A stretch of 64,000 bases of DNA from Alnus glutinosa (lineage: Eukaryota > Streptophyta > Magnoliopsida > Fagales > Betulaceae), in assembly GCF_958979055.1 (NCBI RefSeq), contig NC_084888.1:36227804-36291803 (forward strand), read 5' to 3'. The notes below the pieces were generated by a model. It did no database searches. It saw only the letters and a list, made by a program, of their open reading frames with translations, and was not told the origin of the DNA. The position numbers were made by a program, and so were the translations under genes. Shown one piece after another: positions 1 to 13,036 of this stretch (the first letter of the stretch is position 1; every line of letters begins with the position of its first letter).

Positions 1-224
1 CAATTTGAAGGCAATCTTCACCCTGCCACTCATCCCTCTTGTATTTTATACATAAAACTGCTAGAGAAGAGCGTTGCAAAATATATTCTCCACATCCATT
101 TAACATACATGGCAGAAGGACATGAATCGTAACATTGTTTATTTTGACAACACATTCTTTACAAGTGATAAAAGTGGATGATGTCAAAGTGGCTAAGTGC
201 CCACATGAAAGCCCAAAGGCCCCT

Positions 225-296
225 TCAGCAATATAGCAGTCTGAATACAGCTGCCAAGTTGTCACTCCACCCTTCATAAATCAGTTCAAATACATG
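225..296 (-). CDS. Probable last coding exon of an unrecognised minus-strand gene (partial)
   Basis: Read on the minus strand, a strong acceptor (pyrimidine-rich, ending CTGCAG at 302-297) opens a 24-codon frame starting HVFELIYEGW and ending RLLYC followed by TGA at 227-225. The peptide has coding character (mixed charged and hydrophobic residues), but I do not recognise the family. The preceding exon was not found: the next kilobase upstream is AT-rich. A possible 5' exon of the same gene lies at 1361-1500. This could be a chance frame after a chance acceptor. Confidence 0.3.
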   Translation of the reverse strand, partial: HVFELIYEGWSDNLAAVFRLLYC

Positions 297-750
297 CTGC
301 AGATATGAGATGCCAGGAATTGTGTACTCATCATGGTGTCATGCACATGCACTAGTTAAGCATGTTTCTCCATTGGGTGTGGAAGGGTTCACAAACAAAT
401 TTGACCATTTAACCCATAAAACACATAATAAACTCACATTTTAGCAAAAGTAACTTGTGTAGTTCTTGACTTTCCTGATCTTCATGTACTGAGAAATATC
501 ACATTCTCCCGGTGCTAGGACCAAACTCATTCCTGAATTAAACTAAACGGACCAATAGATCATTTGTTTTTCTCACAGATGTCGGGGAAAGAAGAAATTT
601 GCCCATGTTCATAATCAGACTGCTCACCATTATATCTATCATACAATTACTCCCTATCATTAGACATTGTATCAAAAAACAAATGTAACCCATTTTCAAT
701 TATTTCGAGTAGTTGCAGATTACATATATGATTGTGCTGCAAAAACAACA

Positions 751-906
751 ATTTAGCATTCACAAACCCAGTTCTAAAGATGTACATTTTCTAAAAACCA
801 AATAAATCCTTAACGAAAATAGGTATCAATTTAGCATTCACAAACCCAGTTCTAACGATGTGCATTTTCCAAAAATCAAATAGATCCTTAACGAAAATGG
901 GTTTCA
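751..906. repeat. Imperfect 78-bp tandem duplication
   Basis: A unit beginning ATTTAGCATTCACAAACCC starts at 751 and again at 829, with a few substitutions between copies. Both copies end near CTTAACGAAAAT. Confidence 0.85.
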
Positions 907-965
907 ACCTTCCTTACCCTTCTTATTAAAATCCCAGCAAAGCGATACCCACAACAAAGCAACAC

Positions 966-1271
966 AAAAAGAATAACCCAATTCAATCGACTATATGCCA
1001 GAAACACTTTTAGAGCAGTATTTCAATAACAACCCAATTGCGAGATACACAAATATGAACGAAATCTGCACACCTAATTGAAAACCCGAAGCGAATCATG
1101 GAAATCATGTAATAGTCCAAAAAGAATAACCCAATTCAATCGACTATATGCTAGAAATACTTTTAGAGCAGTATTTCAATAACAACCCAATTGCGAGATG
1201 CACAAATAGGAGCGAAATCTGCCCACCTAATTGAAAACCCGAAGCGAATCATGGAAATCATGTAATAGTCT
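966..1271. repeat. Nearly identical 153-bp tandem duplication
   Basis: The unit starting AAAAAGAATAACCCAATTC at 966 is repeated from 1119, ending at ATCATGTAATAGTC. Only a handful of differences separate the two copies, so the duplication is recent. Confidence 0.9.
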
Positions 1272-1360
1272 GAAAATCTCAAATTTTACGAAGCTAGAAG
1301 AGTAATATATGAATCTGGAATTTATGGAATTAGGGACAGAATCGGAAATTTATTTGTTAC

Positions 1361-1500
1361 TGACCTGATATCGGAAAAAGCTTCGTAGTCGGAGTATGGA
1401 GCAGAGGCTTCACCGAAACCGGAAAGGAATAGTAGAACGTGCCCTTCCTTTGTGTTGTACAACTAAGGTCGCGTTTGGTTACCGTCGTAAAATTAAAATG
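1361..1500 (-). other. Candidate 5' exon (probably UTR) with a consensus splice donor
   Basis: The reverse strand reads CGATATCAG followed by GTCAGTAAC, a good plant donor, at about 1369-1355. No start codon opens a frame running through it, so it is more likely an untranslated leader exon of a gene extending left. One frame reads GEASAPYSDYEAFSDI just before the donor, which has some coding character. Confidence 0.25.
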
Positions 1501-2088
1501 TGCTTTCTACTACGGAGGAAACAACATGGAAGCGGTATTTCACTATTTTGTCGGCTTAAGGTTTTTTTCTTTTTCTTTTTCTTTTTGTTTCTTTCTTTTA
1601 GGGTTTTGTTTAAGAGTAAAATAGTACACGCTAGAATGCACGTTTTTATTTTATAAATATCTCATAATTGTTAATATAATAGTCTTAACCAATTCTTAGA
1701 TTATTAATCATTGTTAAAATATATATATATATATATAGTTGATTAGAATTGGCACACTATCATTATAGAATAATTATAAGATAAAAAATAATTTCTAGCA
1801 TTTTTTTTAGATTAATGTGAGGAGCATTTCTCATTTTGATGACGTGACAGTATCAATTCACCATTGAATCAACCATTGATAAAATAAAAAATAAAATAAA
1901 ATATATTCAATGACAATACATATTCTCTAACTATAATTGAATCGAAATTTTTAAAATACTAAAGATTTATTTAATAATAATTTTTTTTAAAAAAAAAACA
2001 AAACAAAGAAAACTTGGAAAACGTTCTTTGGTGGCCGATCATTGGCAGAACCACGATATCATTTTTATTTAATGCTGGAGGCAACTGA

Positions 2089-2250
2089 AAGCTTGCTTGC
2101 TATTACAAGGCAGTGAAACTGTTTCACTCTCAACAAGGAGAGAAACCACTCGTGGTGAACCCTGAAGAGTTCAAGGGGTGGTGCAACTACCCTGGTATCA
2201 TCGGGGTGTACAAGGCTACCACTGATGTAACAGTTCAGAAAAAACGTTAG
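2089..2250 (+). pseudogene. Orphan coding-like fragment of unknown family
   Basis: A 53-codon open frame without a start codon contains the stretches KAVKLFHSQQGEKPLVVN and EFKGWCNYPGIIGVYK, which look like real protein rather than translated noncoding DNA. It is cut off on the left and runs on the right into the start of a solo-LTR-like block at 2226. I do not recognise the family. It is most simply a gene scrap interrupted by an insertion. Confidence 0.25.
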
Positions 2251-3042
2251 TTACATATACGTTATCACTCCAAAATAACAAATTAATGTAGAGTTTCTCT
2301 ATAATCAGCCTATAAATTCGTTTCACCAAGCAAGTAAGAAATGTAGAACTTAGCACTTATGAGTATATTTATAAACCACACACTCTATGTGAGCGACTCA
2401 TCTCCCCAATATGAAATCGGAGTGTTACAATCTCTCTCCTTAAACCCTTGACGTCTTTATCATAGCCATGCGATGAGAATGCAAAATGTCATATTTTTCT
2501 CCCTTAATGTTTAGTCTTTTTATCCTTATTTGGTGCATAAATGTACTCATTATTCTTTTATTTTGATTTAGGATGCAAATGGATGCGTTAAATGCAAAAT
2601 AAAGCTAATTGGGCGATTTTGGACAGTTTCAACATCACTTCGTAATCTGGGCATAACTCTCTCATCCGAGCTCCGATTGAGATGATTCAAGATGCTATGG
2701 AACACCAAGAAAAAGATATACAACTTTTATGTTTTGATTTTTGAGAGATACTCATTGTATCAAGGTCGAAATCGGGCTTGAAGTTGACATTCTAATACGT
2801 GGTCTATGTGCCGAAGTTTTCAAATCTTGTTCACGAAAGTCCAGCTGAAAATACCACATTCTTAGTTATATTAGGACTTTATTTTATTTTTAATATTTTC
2901 CTTACTTAGTCAGATTTAGATATTTTATTAGTGTCTTAATAAACCACTCATTATATGTGATCTATTCATCACTTGTAGTCTTAATAAACCACCCATTATA
3001 TGTGATCTATTCATCTTTCCAATGTGGAATCGAGGTGTTACA
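2226..3042. mobile_element. Solo-LTR-like block (retrotransposon fossil)
   Basis: The block begins TGTAACAG and ends GTGTTACA, i.e. TG..CA bounded with inverted terminal bases. It contains a 45-bp direct duplication (2933-3022, GTCTTAATAAACCAC units). The interior is noncoding and of a type common in plant LTRs. I could not find a matching target duplication, so the ends are approximate. It is a decayed fossil. Confidence 0.3.
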
Positions 3043-3056
3043 CCAGATGAACATAG

Positions 3057-3092
3057 AGCTAGGGTGGCTGCTAGCCTGCTACCACCCTAGCT
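3057..3092. repeat. Perfect 11-bp inverted repeat
   Basis: The arms AGCTAGGGTGG (3057-3067) and CCACCCTAGCT (3082-3092) flank a 14-base loop, forming a stable hairpin just right of the LTR-like block. Confidence 0.8.
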
Positions 3093-3099
3093 TGAGCTG

Positions 3100-3979
3100 T
3101 GGGAATAGTCTTGGCCACCCCCAATAGCATTGAGGGTAGTTGCACCATTTCCATGGTTTTGCCAAGGTGGCCGACCATTCATAGAACGTTTTGTTTATAT
3201 ATATGTATAAACAAAACTAGGTTGTCAGGAAAACAAATTTAAAAACCCATTCAATTCCTCAATTTTTTTTTATAGGAATATGGGATAATAGACTATTCCT
3301 AGGTATAATTTGCAACCAAACTTAGAAATAATCATTCCATTATAGGAATTTATTTCATGTATGAAACGTGTCCTAAAGATTGATTGATACTGTCACACCG
3401 GTATGGTGGATTTTTATTTTTATTTTTCAAGTAATCATGGGTATTCACATTTGTTTATAAGATATTAACACGGTACAAGAGTAATGAAAATATTTGAGAA
3501 ACCTTAGAGAGGGAGAGAAAAATACGTTCCTTAGCTCAATCGTGGCTTGAGGTATTGCTGTGTATAAATATAACTCTTGTATACACATTACAAGTAATAA
3601 GTAATTAAAAAAAACAAGATTACAATATTCCAAATAAGGTAGATTTCCATTATGAGCTGCGCAATATATATTCTGATCAATAGTTGGCTGCATATTTTTC
3701 TGCATGAATATATAATCTTGCCATCTTGCCTTCCAGAAAAGGGAGTTGACCATTGCCGTGATTTTTTCTCATTAGTCATCACCATATATAACCAAATGAC
3801 ATATTCTTAACAAAATGAAAAATTGAAATCTGCATCCGGACATTCAATGAAAACTCAAAAACCAACGAGGAAGAGAAAAAACATTTATGGTAAATCGTAA
3901 ATGCATGTATTCCTGTAGGATTAAACTTCTCTACCCATCATGTACAATAATCTGCCCAAGAATGGCATATGTACAGTTA
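3100..3979. other. AT-rich spacer, no gene seen
   Basis: No coding exon or RNA gene is recognisable. Short inverted repeats around 3270-3350 (ATAGGAATA type) suggest old DNA-element debris. This may be the displaced downstream flank of the O-fucosyltransferase gene, now separated from it by the nested stack. Confidence 0.35.
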
Positions 3980-6161
3980 CGCACGTATGGCAGTGCTTGT
4001 ATTTATAATCTTTACAAACTTATCAAAGTAAATTTGAGTTTTGAATTCAAATATCTACAACAGATTATGAGGATAAGTTTGTTCAATATACAGATGTTGG
4101 TGTATCTGATTGTTAACTGAAACACCCATGGAGGTGAGATGTCTTTGAAGTGGGAGAAATTCTCCACCAGTGTCACTTTGGACGAATGCAATTTTACATG
4201 AGAAGTAATTTTCAACCAGTTTTTGAAATTTTAGGAATACAGTGGTGACATCAGATTTTGCATTTAAAAGAAATACCCATGAGTACTTACTGAAGTCATC
4301 GACAATGCAAAAATAGTAGCGATTGTTATTTATAGAAAGCATTGGGGCCGGACCCCATACATCAAGCAATAACAATTGCAATGGATGAAAAATAAACAGA
4401 CGACGAACTTGAAAAGTGTAGACGATGATTTTTGCCCATTTGACATGGAGGGCACACTGTAGTCGCTTTGGACATGAAAACTGGAAGCTTATTGGAAGCA
4501 AGAACTTTACGAACAATTGAAAAAGCTGGATGACCTAGCGGTTGTGCCATTGATCCACCGAGGCTTTCTCTCCAACAAAGGTAGTAAGATTTGACCCAGA
4601 AGAGTGGTTGGAAGGCTAAAGGATGAAATAATATGTGAAGAATGGTTTGGCAAACTTACCAATACCGCGTACTGTATTCACTTTATATAGAGTTTACAGT
4701 TGAGAGAATAAAGGAATGAGTTACAAGAATTCAAATATTCAAATATAAATCTAAGTAATCTGATCTAAGAGATATCTAAGGGATACAGTGAAATCTTTGA
4801 AGACTATATTCAAATGCTATTATCTTGAGTAAACGTAGCAGTAGGAGAGGTAGATTTCTGCATAGAGTCTTGGTTAACAAAGAATACAAGCCCCTTTTAC
4901 TCGGGCCTTGGAGCAACAAACGATGTGTGAGACGGTACGTCCTTAACGTAGAAGAAACGAGGATGAAACTCAATGTAAACATTATTGTATTTTGTGAATT
5001 GATTAACAGAGAGTAGATGTTTCGTGATTTCAGGAACATGCAGTAAAGATGGTAAATAAAAGGTGCGATGAGTAGATGGAAGAGAGGCAAGACTAGTGTG
5101 GAGAATACGCAAGCCTTGTCCATTACCAACTCGGATATGCTCATTACCAGTATGCTCATTAGCCCTGATGTTGAGATTGACCAAGTCATTAGTCAAGTGA
5201 CTTGCAGAGCCAGTGTCCGGATACCACTGATAATCTGAAGATTGTTGTGGAGTAGTGATGTATGTAGCCAGTTGTGAAGTATCACACTGGTATTCATGAT
5301 CAAACCGATGCTAACAGGTTGAGCCGTTGGGGCTGAATGACCAGGCCACTGACAGACCTAGCATATGGTGCGCTGAGTTCCTAGAGGCACTAATGCAGAA
5401 GAGTTTGAAGAGGGACCACCTCTGCCACGATTAGAGTTCCATGAGTTATAGCTCCCAGATGAGTAATTGAATCCACGACCTTGTCGCTATGGAGCAGAAC
5501 TGTTGCACTGAGCAACATTTGCAGATGCAATAGACAAATCAACAGCAGAGTGGTGATGTTCTATAGGAAGTTCATGTAAGAGCAAATGACCATAGAGATC
5601 TCCCAGAGAGATGGGTTTAGGTTTGGTAGCAATGGAGGTAACAAGTGGATCATATTCCACACTTAAACCTACTAGAATATATAAGATCAATTCTGAATCT
5701 GGAATTGGCTGTCCAATGGTAGCCAGTGTTTGGGCAAAGCTTTGTGCCTTTTGAAAATAATCAATCGTTGAAGTGGCACCTTTCTTCATGGTTGCCAACT
5801 GTAATTTTGTCTGCATAAGCCGTGCTTGCGATTGAGATGTAAAATACTGCTCCAGTGTTTGCCAGGCTTCACGAGCAATTTCGAGTCCAACAACAGGAGC
5901 TAGGGTCCCTTTAGTGAGGGAGGAGATGATGGCTGCAAGAATCAATTTGTCTTTGTGATATCAAATAGAATAAGCAGGGTTTTATTGTATTGGTACCTGT
6001 GGTTTCATCTTTAAGTATTTTTGGGGGAGAAGAAATTGACCCATCAACACGGCCAGATAACTCATGACCTTGAAGATTAGGAACAATCTAGGCTTTCCAG
6101 AAGGGATAATTCTCTCTGTTAAGCTTGATGTGAGTCTTGGAGATGATCATGGGGGAGTTGG

Positions 6162-8350
6162 TGTGACGACCCCTTTTTTTCTTTTTTCTTTTTTTTTTTT
6201 TTTTAAAAAAAAATGCAAACAGATCTTCACAGTGGCACGACTACATGTCGCTCAGCCAACATATGGCACATGCCCCATAACATGCACCTGATAATCAGAG
6301 TTACATCTAACAGCGGAATATAATAATCAATGTGCAGCGAAACACATATCATAAGCGGAAATACATCTAATACATAACAATTAATTACAACAAGAGCCAT
6401 TTACAAGTCTATCTATTTAAGGCCTATAAAACATATTACACTGACTATATACTAAAATACAGGCTCAACAAATACCTACGTCATGTATGACACGAGCCAT
6501 AAATAAAATACCCAAATGCAGACTACCCATAAGTCCGTGACGTATGACTGTCGCGATGTGCTCCAATCATAGCATCTCATACGCTAGGTGGACGAGTCAA
6601 TATCTATATCCGCAAAACCTGCAACCAAAGTATCAATGTCTGCACGGTTGCGGGGGTTGCCGCATCCGTACAGGTGGAATTATGAGCACACCGCCTTAGC
6701 ATAAATCAATACACTAAGACCTCAGAGGTATACTATTCACTGAGTTTTCGCAAAGAACCAACTTTTTCCTTTTTAGTCGTGAGTACACTATAACAGCCAC
6801 CAATTTATAAACTTTTGTTTGAAAACCCCCATAGCTGATATAGCAAACACTGACTAATGGAAACCATTTAAAGCATACTACGCAGCTGAGCACATACGTA
6901 GAGGTTTCATTGTTGGAAACAACTACATGCATCCTCACCTACTATATTACTTTTGATTTAGTAAGACTTAGAAAACAATGACATTTAAATCATGCAACCA
7001 TCCGATAGAAATATATATAAGTTCTTTTCCATTGAGACTCTTATGCATACCAATACGTCTAGCATAAAACTACTATATATCATAACATGAAAACAATTCA
7101 ATTATCATGAAACAAATGCTATGCATGCTTGTCGTTCGTTTGCCTAAGAGAATTGAACCCCGGTCTTATTCGTATGCCTAAGGGAATTGAACCCCGGTCT
7201 TGTCGTATGCCTAAGGGAATTGAACCCCGGTCTTGTTCATATGCCTAAGGGAATTGAACCCCGGTCTTGTTCGTGTCGTGCTCAATGCTTATGCTCAAAT
7301 ACTATACATTTAATTTCATAATCGTGTCTTTAACACATACTTTCTTTATAAAACATAAACAGTCCAACATATCATATTCATACTTCAAAACATCATCATA
7401 ATTTCAATATACTCAAATCATCCAAAACAGATCATAATCAACATACAGTTGGTTCAGGTTTGTAAAACATATATATTTTGCAATTCATCATATATGAAAA
7501 TAATATTTCTCAGTGAGTAGAATACTCACCTTGGCTGCGCGGATATTAAGCACTAGGTCTCTTAGACACCCCCATACAATGCATTACAAAATTTCACCAA
7601 ATCAAAACCCATGGTTTGGATAGCCTCAAGTAAGTTCCAAGTAATCCATTACTTCAAAATGATCGGTGAAAACGTAGATCGGGTCTCGTAGATCACGTTT
7701 CTGGAATCATATTTGAGTTTAGACGGTTGGATCTTCGTAGATCAACGTTTCTAGGTGGATAACCCAAAGAAAATCCTCCCCCCCCTTTTCCGAAATAACT
7801 GGAGGAAAGGCTCTCGGGAGCCTTTCTGCATGAAAAAAGGCACTGGCCTTCTTATTTTTTGTTTTATTTGTGAAGGGCCACTTGGCCCTTCATTTTCAGC
7901 ATGTGGGGCCCACCCTTCTATATATATATATATTTTTTCTTTTTCTTTTTCTTTTTCTTTTATATTATTTTCCATTTCCTATTTTTTTTTCTATTTATTA
8001 TATTTTCTAATTATTTTCTTTTTCTGTTATTCCAAATTTTCTTTTCAATTCTCTTTTATTTATTTTCATTCCTAATTTCTTTTATATTTTATTTTATTTT
8101 TATTAAAAAATATTTTTTAGCAATCTATTTTCTTGGCTACCATTTACAAGTCAATAGGATAAAAAATAAAATACTTTATTTTATTTTATCACACTAAATA
8201 AACTTATTTTTATTTAATCCTAATTAACCATTTTATAAAATTTGGTCTTTAAAAATATTCTCTTGCATTTTAAATACATCAAATTAAGTTTAATTAATTA
8301 TTTACTCAAATTTCATATTTTAATTGCTACAAAATGTCTTGGACATTACA
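6162..8350 (-). repeat. Left LTR (3' LTR) of the Gypsy element
   Basis: This 2189-bp repeat is bounded TG..CA. It contains a minisatellite (7141-7274), a poly-T/CTTTTT-rich zone (7930-8110) and several ATATATAT runs. It pairs with the right LTR over its whole length. Confidence 0.92.
7141..7274. repeat. 33-34 bp tandem repeat inside the left LTR, four units
   Basis: The units begin TGCCTAAGGGAATTGAACCC and end in a short GTTCGTA spacer. They start at 7141, 7175, 7208 and 7242. Confidence 0.93.
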
Positions 8351-11300
8351 TCCCTCCCTCCTTATAAAAATTTCGTCCTCGAAATTTGGATACTAATCGT
8401 TTTGTGCACATACGAGAATGCATTCTATATTTAGAAATACTCATGCAAGTATACGTTTTACACGGGATATTTACGTGAAAGTAGTATGATACAACAATCA
8501 TACCCGAATTTATTCGCTAAAATGGGGAATCGCTCCCACATATAACGATCAAGCACTCGTGTGGCTTCCTCAACATCATGGTTTCACCACAAAGTTCGAA
8601 CTAACGAAACAAGTTTTGTGTTTTCTTACAAACCATAGCTCGTTTTACACTTCTTTATAGGTCAATTTCTATTGAATACCAAGAAGCACATCACAAGCAC
8701 AAGGTCACAAACACGTTCACAACGGAGAAATACAGGAAAATGTCATGAATGGCTGCTAAGATTAGGAGACATCACGACCGATTATGTGATGGACATACGT
8801 TTTGCACAAGGGATGACTCAACATACCTAAAATTGAGCACATCCATATTGTCCAAAGCGTTACATGTTTCGCATTGGCGACACCTTGCATTTCACAAGAT
8901 CGCCAATTTGAAACACAAATTTGCGACGATGTTTATCCACATAGCTTACCATCACTATGTAGTGAATATCTACTTTGAACGAGTGCAATCTTCCCTAGAA
9001 TCATGCACCACTTCAAAGGTCACTAATCGTCTCACACCAACTTCATGCCAAATGAATTGGCGTTCATCTTTGCGTCCTTACGACGTTACGTGCGATGCAA
9101 CGTTAATAGTTGTAAACTACCATAACTAGTAGTCACAACCAATGGCGAGTATTGTATCCGACTTTATAAATTCCCACACGCACAACTTAGGCGTACCCTT
9201 AAGTGTCTAAATAGCCCTCTCGGATTTACTGTCCGCCCGCGGAAGGTACGTTGAACTAACACTCTTATTACACTTTGAATCAATCTTGCCATCAACGTTA
9301 CCTCATGTCTCCATCTCTTAACATTGGAGTGCATCAAGACTTGGGTGATAAGTGTGAATTCCACACCTTACACCATCAAGGCATTGCCCACAAAATAGTA
9401 TGGCATAGACAAGGATTACCAACTCCGAACCATGAGGAGAACGGCGCTACTCATGATCCGCGGTTGACAAGTAGCATAAGCTATATCCTTGTTATTACAC
9501 AAGGATGCATCCCTGCCCAATTGCGATGTATCTGTGCAAGCCACATACCCAACAATTTTCCATGGGTAGTTCAAGCACATGTGCAATTGTGTGTTCTTCT
9601 TCTAGCGTGTTGACTACGAATCCATTTTTGTTCAATCTAAGAACCAAGGCTATTTCTTCAAATCGAAACTCACATCACATAAGCTTGGTGAAGAATTTAT
9701 TTTACAAAGCATTTCCAACAATGATATCAAGTGTTTTCCATGCTCGACATGACTAGTCAAATAAACTAACGTATCAGCAGTACACTCAGCTACTCAGATA
9801 ACTAAGTACCCATGAAACGCTTGATTCATCAAGTCCATAACTCGTAATGGTCATACCATATATGGATCACTGACTTTGGCACATTTCTTTTTTTTTTTTT
9901 TTTGCACCGTGTGTGTATGGAATCTCGAAAGAAAGTCAATCTCCGAGAATACTAAAGCTCCCAAGAGTTGACTGAACAAGTTGTCGGTTCTCAATAAGGA
10001 ATACTCCCAATTGATGTCACTCGGTTTAGTACACGATAATTTATGCATCCTCGCATAGACTTGCGACTAAAGTGGAAACATGTGCACTATCCTAATGTTC
10101 TCAACTTGGACTCGACATAAGCTTGGCTTAGGCATAAGCTAAACACACAAGTGTATACTCTCGGGCATTCATCATTGTCGAAGAGAGATAGCAGAGTAAC
10201 TCACAAAAGAGACCCACAAAGTTCGGACTCTCTATACAATGGGGTAGGAATACAACCTCCCATTCGTGATTATCTACGTTCACTTCTACTTCTTAATCGT
10301 CAATCTGTACCAAATTAACACCAAAGCCCCCAACGAGTTAACATCGTAGTTCAACATGATAAGCTTTATTGTTTAGCATGTCGAACATCGAAATCCTATA
10401 TGCATGGCATTAAAACTCAACACATTACATGTTAAAGCTAAGTATGCTAACATTAGAACTCTACACACATAACACTGCTAGCTTTGCTGGCAGAGTCTTT
10501 TCTCTAATACCGATGGCACACTTGTACACACGCTCCCTATAAGCGAAGGCGTCATCAACATGAGTGGCAACGCATAAGTTCTAATCTAAGGTTCAATGCT
10601 CAATTTGCATAGCTTACAAATGCATACGAGATAAGAGTGGACAACTTAATATATCAAACTAAATGAGTTAAAGACTATAGTTCATCATGTCAAACACTAG
10701 AGCTAACAACGCCTTTACCTATACATTGCTAAGGCAACGGCTACATGTTCACTGTGGCCATATGCGTCACTAATGGAAATGGTCACGCACGTGTTTTGGT
10801 TTTAAAGACTTGGTACTCATTATGCATGGTTACATGCATAATGAGACATGAATGGATAAAACTCTAATAAGCCAAATGCACACAATGCTACAACATAAGG
10901 GTATAATACATGTGGCAGCATTTGCGGTGGTCGGACGAACTTCAACATTGCTCGGTGTGAGTGGGCATACCATACTTGAGCAAACTGTCTCGGCTTGTAG
11001 TTGCCCGCTAAAGATACTTGACTTTGGCGGCAACAAGTTGGTGACCTCTCGTGGCATGGTCTCCTAAACTATATTTACAACGTGCCCTAGATCTTCTACG
11101 ACATACACCCGGGTGTAGCTCCCCGCACACTACACTGGGCAATGCTAGAGCTGCTTTGAGTCAAAGCGGCTAACGAGGGACATACATTTACAAGGTGGCC
11201 AAGTTTATCACATCGAATGCATACCCGTGATTCAACACGACACATACACCAAAGTGTGGCTTTCCACAATTGGTGCACTGCGTGACACCGAAGCGGCTCG

Positions 11301-11942
11301 CAAAGACATCCTCGTCTCCAAGAAACTTTGAGCCATAACCAATAAGTTGCTTTTTCGACAGTGAGGAAACATGAGCTCCCAATGGCATTGACCATTTTCT
11401 ACTCAAATGATTCGTGGTCGAAGGTCCATCAATGAGGAATGCCTAAAACCACTACTAACGAATAATTTTCTCGACAGAGGGAGAGGAGGAGGTAGAGGCG
11501 CCTAAAATCACTCACTGAGGAATCCACTTCCTCATTGCGTATCGACATTGCTTGTCTATACGGCATGACTTGTTTGTACAACGAAATGCCACATAGACAA
11601 TGCTGCGTAAGGAAGATTACATGCATCACAATACCCATGTAATGCGCCTAAGAAGCTTATTCTAAACCGTTCCCCGTTTAAGTGATATACTCTACACAAT
11701 AACATTGAAGTTAATCTACAATGTGAAAGTGAGAGGTAAACAAACTATATGTAAATCAAATGATATGCATCACAAAATTCATGTAATCCATATGGAGTAT
11801 TATATTTTAATTTCCTATCTTTGTTAAAGCTTTTAAAATTTCCTATGGCTCTTTTGTTATTATTAGACTCTGATACAACCTTAAGTTTCCGCTTTCCGCT
11901 TTTCTAACAAACCCTAGGACTAACTGCTCTGATACCATTAGC
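8351..11942 (-). other. Decayed internal region of the Gypsy element
   Basis: No long coding frame survives. Only the Gag zinc-knuckle region near 11170-11310 (minus strand) is recognisable. No host gene is seen inside. It ends at the primer-binding site at 11929-11940. Confidence 0.7.
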
Positions 11943-12934
11943 TGTGACGACCCTTTTTTTTTTTAAAAAAAAAAAAATAAAAAAATAAAAAAAACAAAAA
12001 AAAAACATGCAAACGGATCTTCACAGTGGCACGACTACATGTCGCTCAGTCAACACATGGCACATGCCCCATAACATGCACCTGATAATCAGAGTTACAT
12101 CTAACAGCGGAATATAATAATCAATGTGCAGCGAAACACATATCATAAGCGAAAATATATCTAATACATAACAGTTAATTACAACAAGAGCCATTTACAA
12201 GTCTATCTATTTAAGGCTTATAAAACATATTACACTGACTATATACTAAAATACAGGCTCAACAAATACCTACGTCATGTATGACACGAGCCATAAATAA
12301 AATACCCAAATGTGGACTACCCATGAGTCCGTGACGTATGACTGTCGCGATGTGCTCCAATCATAGCATCTCATACGCTAGGTGGACGAGTCAATATCTA
12401 TATCCGCAAAACCTGCAACCAAAGTATCAATGTCTGCACGGTTGCGGGGGTTGCCGCATCCGTACAGGTGGAATTATGAGCCCACCGCCTTAGCATAAAT
12501 CAATACACTAAGACCTCAGAGGTATACTATTCACTGAATTTTCGCAAAGAACCAACTTTTCCCTTTTTAGTCGTGAGTACACTATAACAGTCACCAATTT
12601 ATAAACTTTTGTTTGAAAACCCCCATAGCTGATATAGCAAACACCAACTAATGGAAACCATTTAAAGCATACTACGCAGCTGAGCACATACGTAGAGGTT
12701 TCATTGTTGGAAACAACTACATGCATCCTCACCTACTATATTACTTTTGATTTAGTAAGACTTAGAAAACAATGGCATTTAAATCATGCAACCATCCGAT
12801 GGAAATATACATAAGTTCTTTTCCATTGAGACTCTTATGCATACCAATACGTCTAGCATAAAACTACTATATATCATAACATGAAAACAATTCAATTATC
12901 ATGAAACAAATGCTATGCATGCTTGTCGTTTGTT

Positions 12935-13036
12935 TGCCTAAGGGAATTGAACCCCGGTCTTATTCGTCTGCCTAAGGGAATTGAACCCCGGTCTTGTTCG
13001 TATGCCTAAGGGAATTGAACCCCGGTCTTGTTCGTG
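12935..13036. repeat. 34-bp tandem repeat inside the right LTR, three units
   Basis: These are the same units as at 7141-7274, starting at 12935, 12969 and 13003. The array is one unit shorter than in the sister LTR. Confidence 0.93.

Larger units (their letters stand above)
302..1360. other. AT-rich intron-like sequence without recognisable coding exons
   Basis: No frame with coding character was seen on either strand. The stretch holds two separate local tandem duplications (listed separately). Its base composition and its position between two minus-strand exon candidates fit an intron. Confidence 0.4.

Noticed and set aside
7755-8197. Phe-rich frames at 7.75-8.2 kb and 13.5-14.0 kb
   Set aside because: They are translations of the T-rich zone present in both LTRs.
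8749-9129. 126-codon plus-strand frame in the Gypsy interior
   Set aside because: It runs antisense to the element's direction and shows no known domain.
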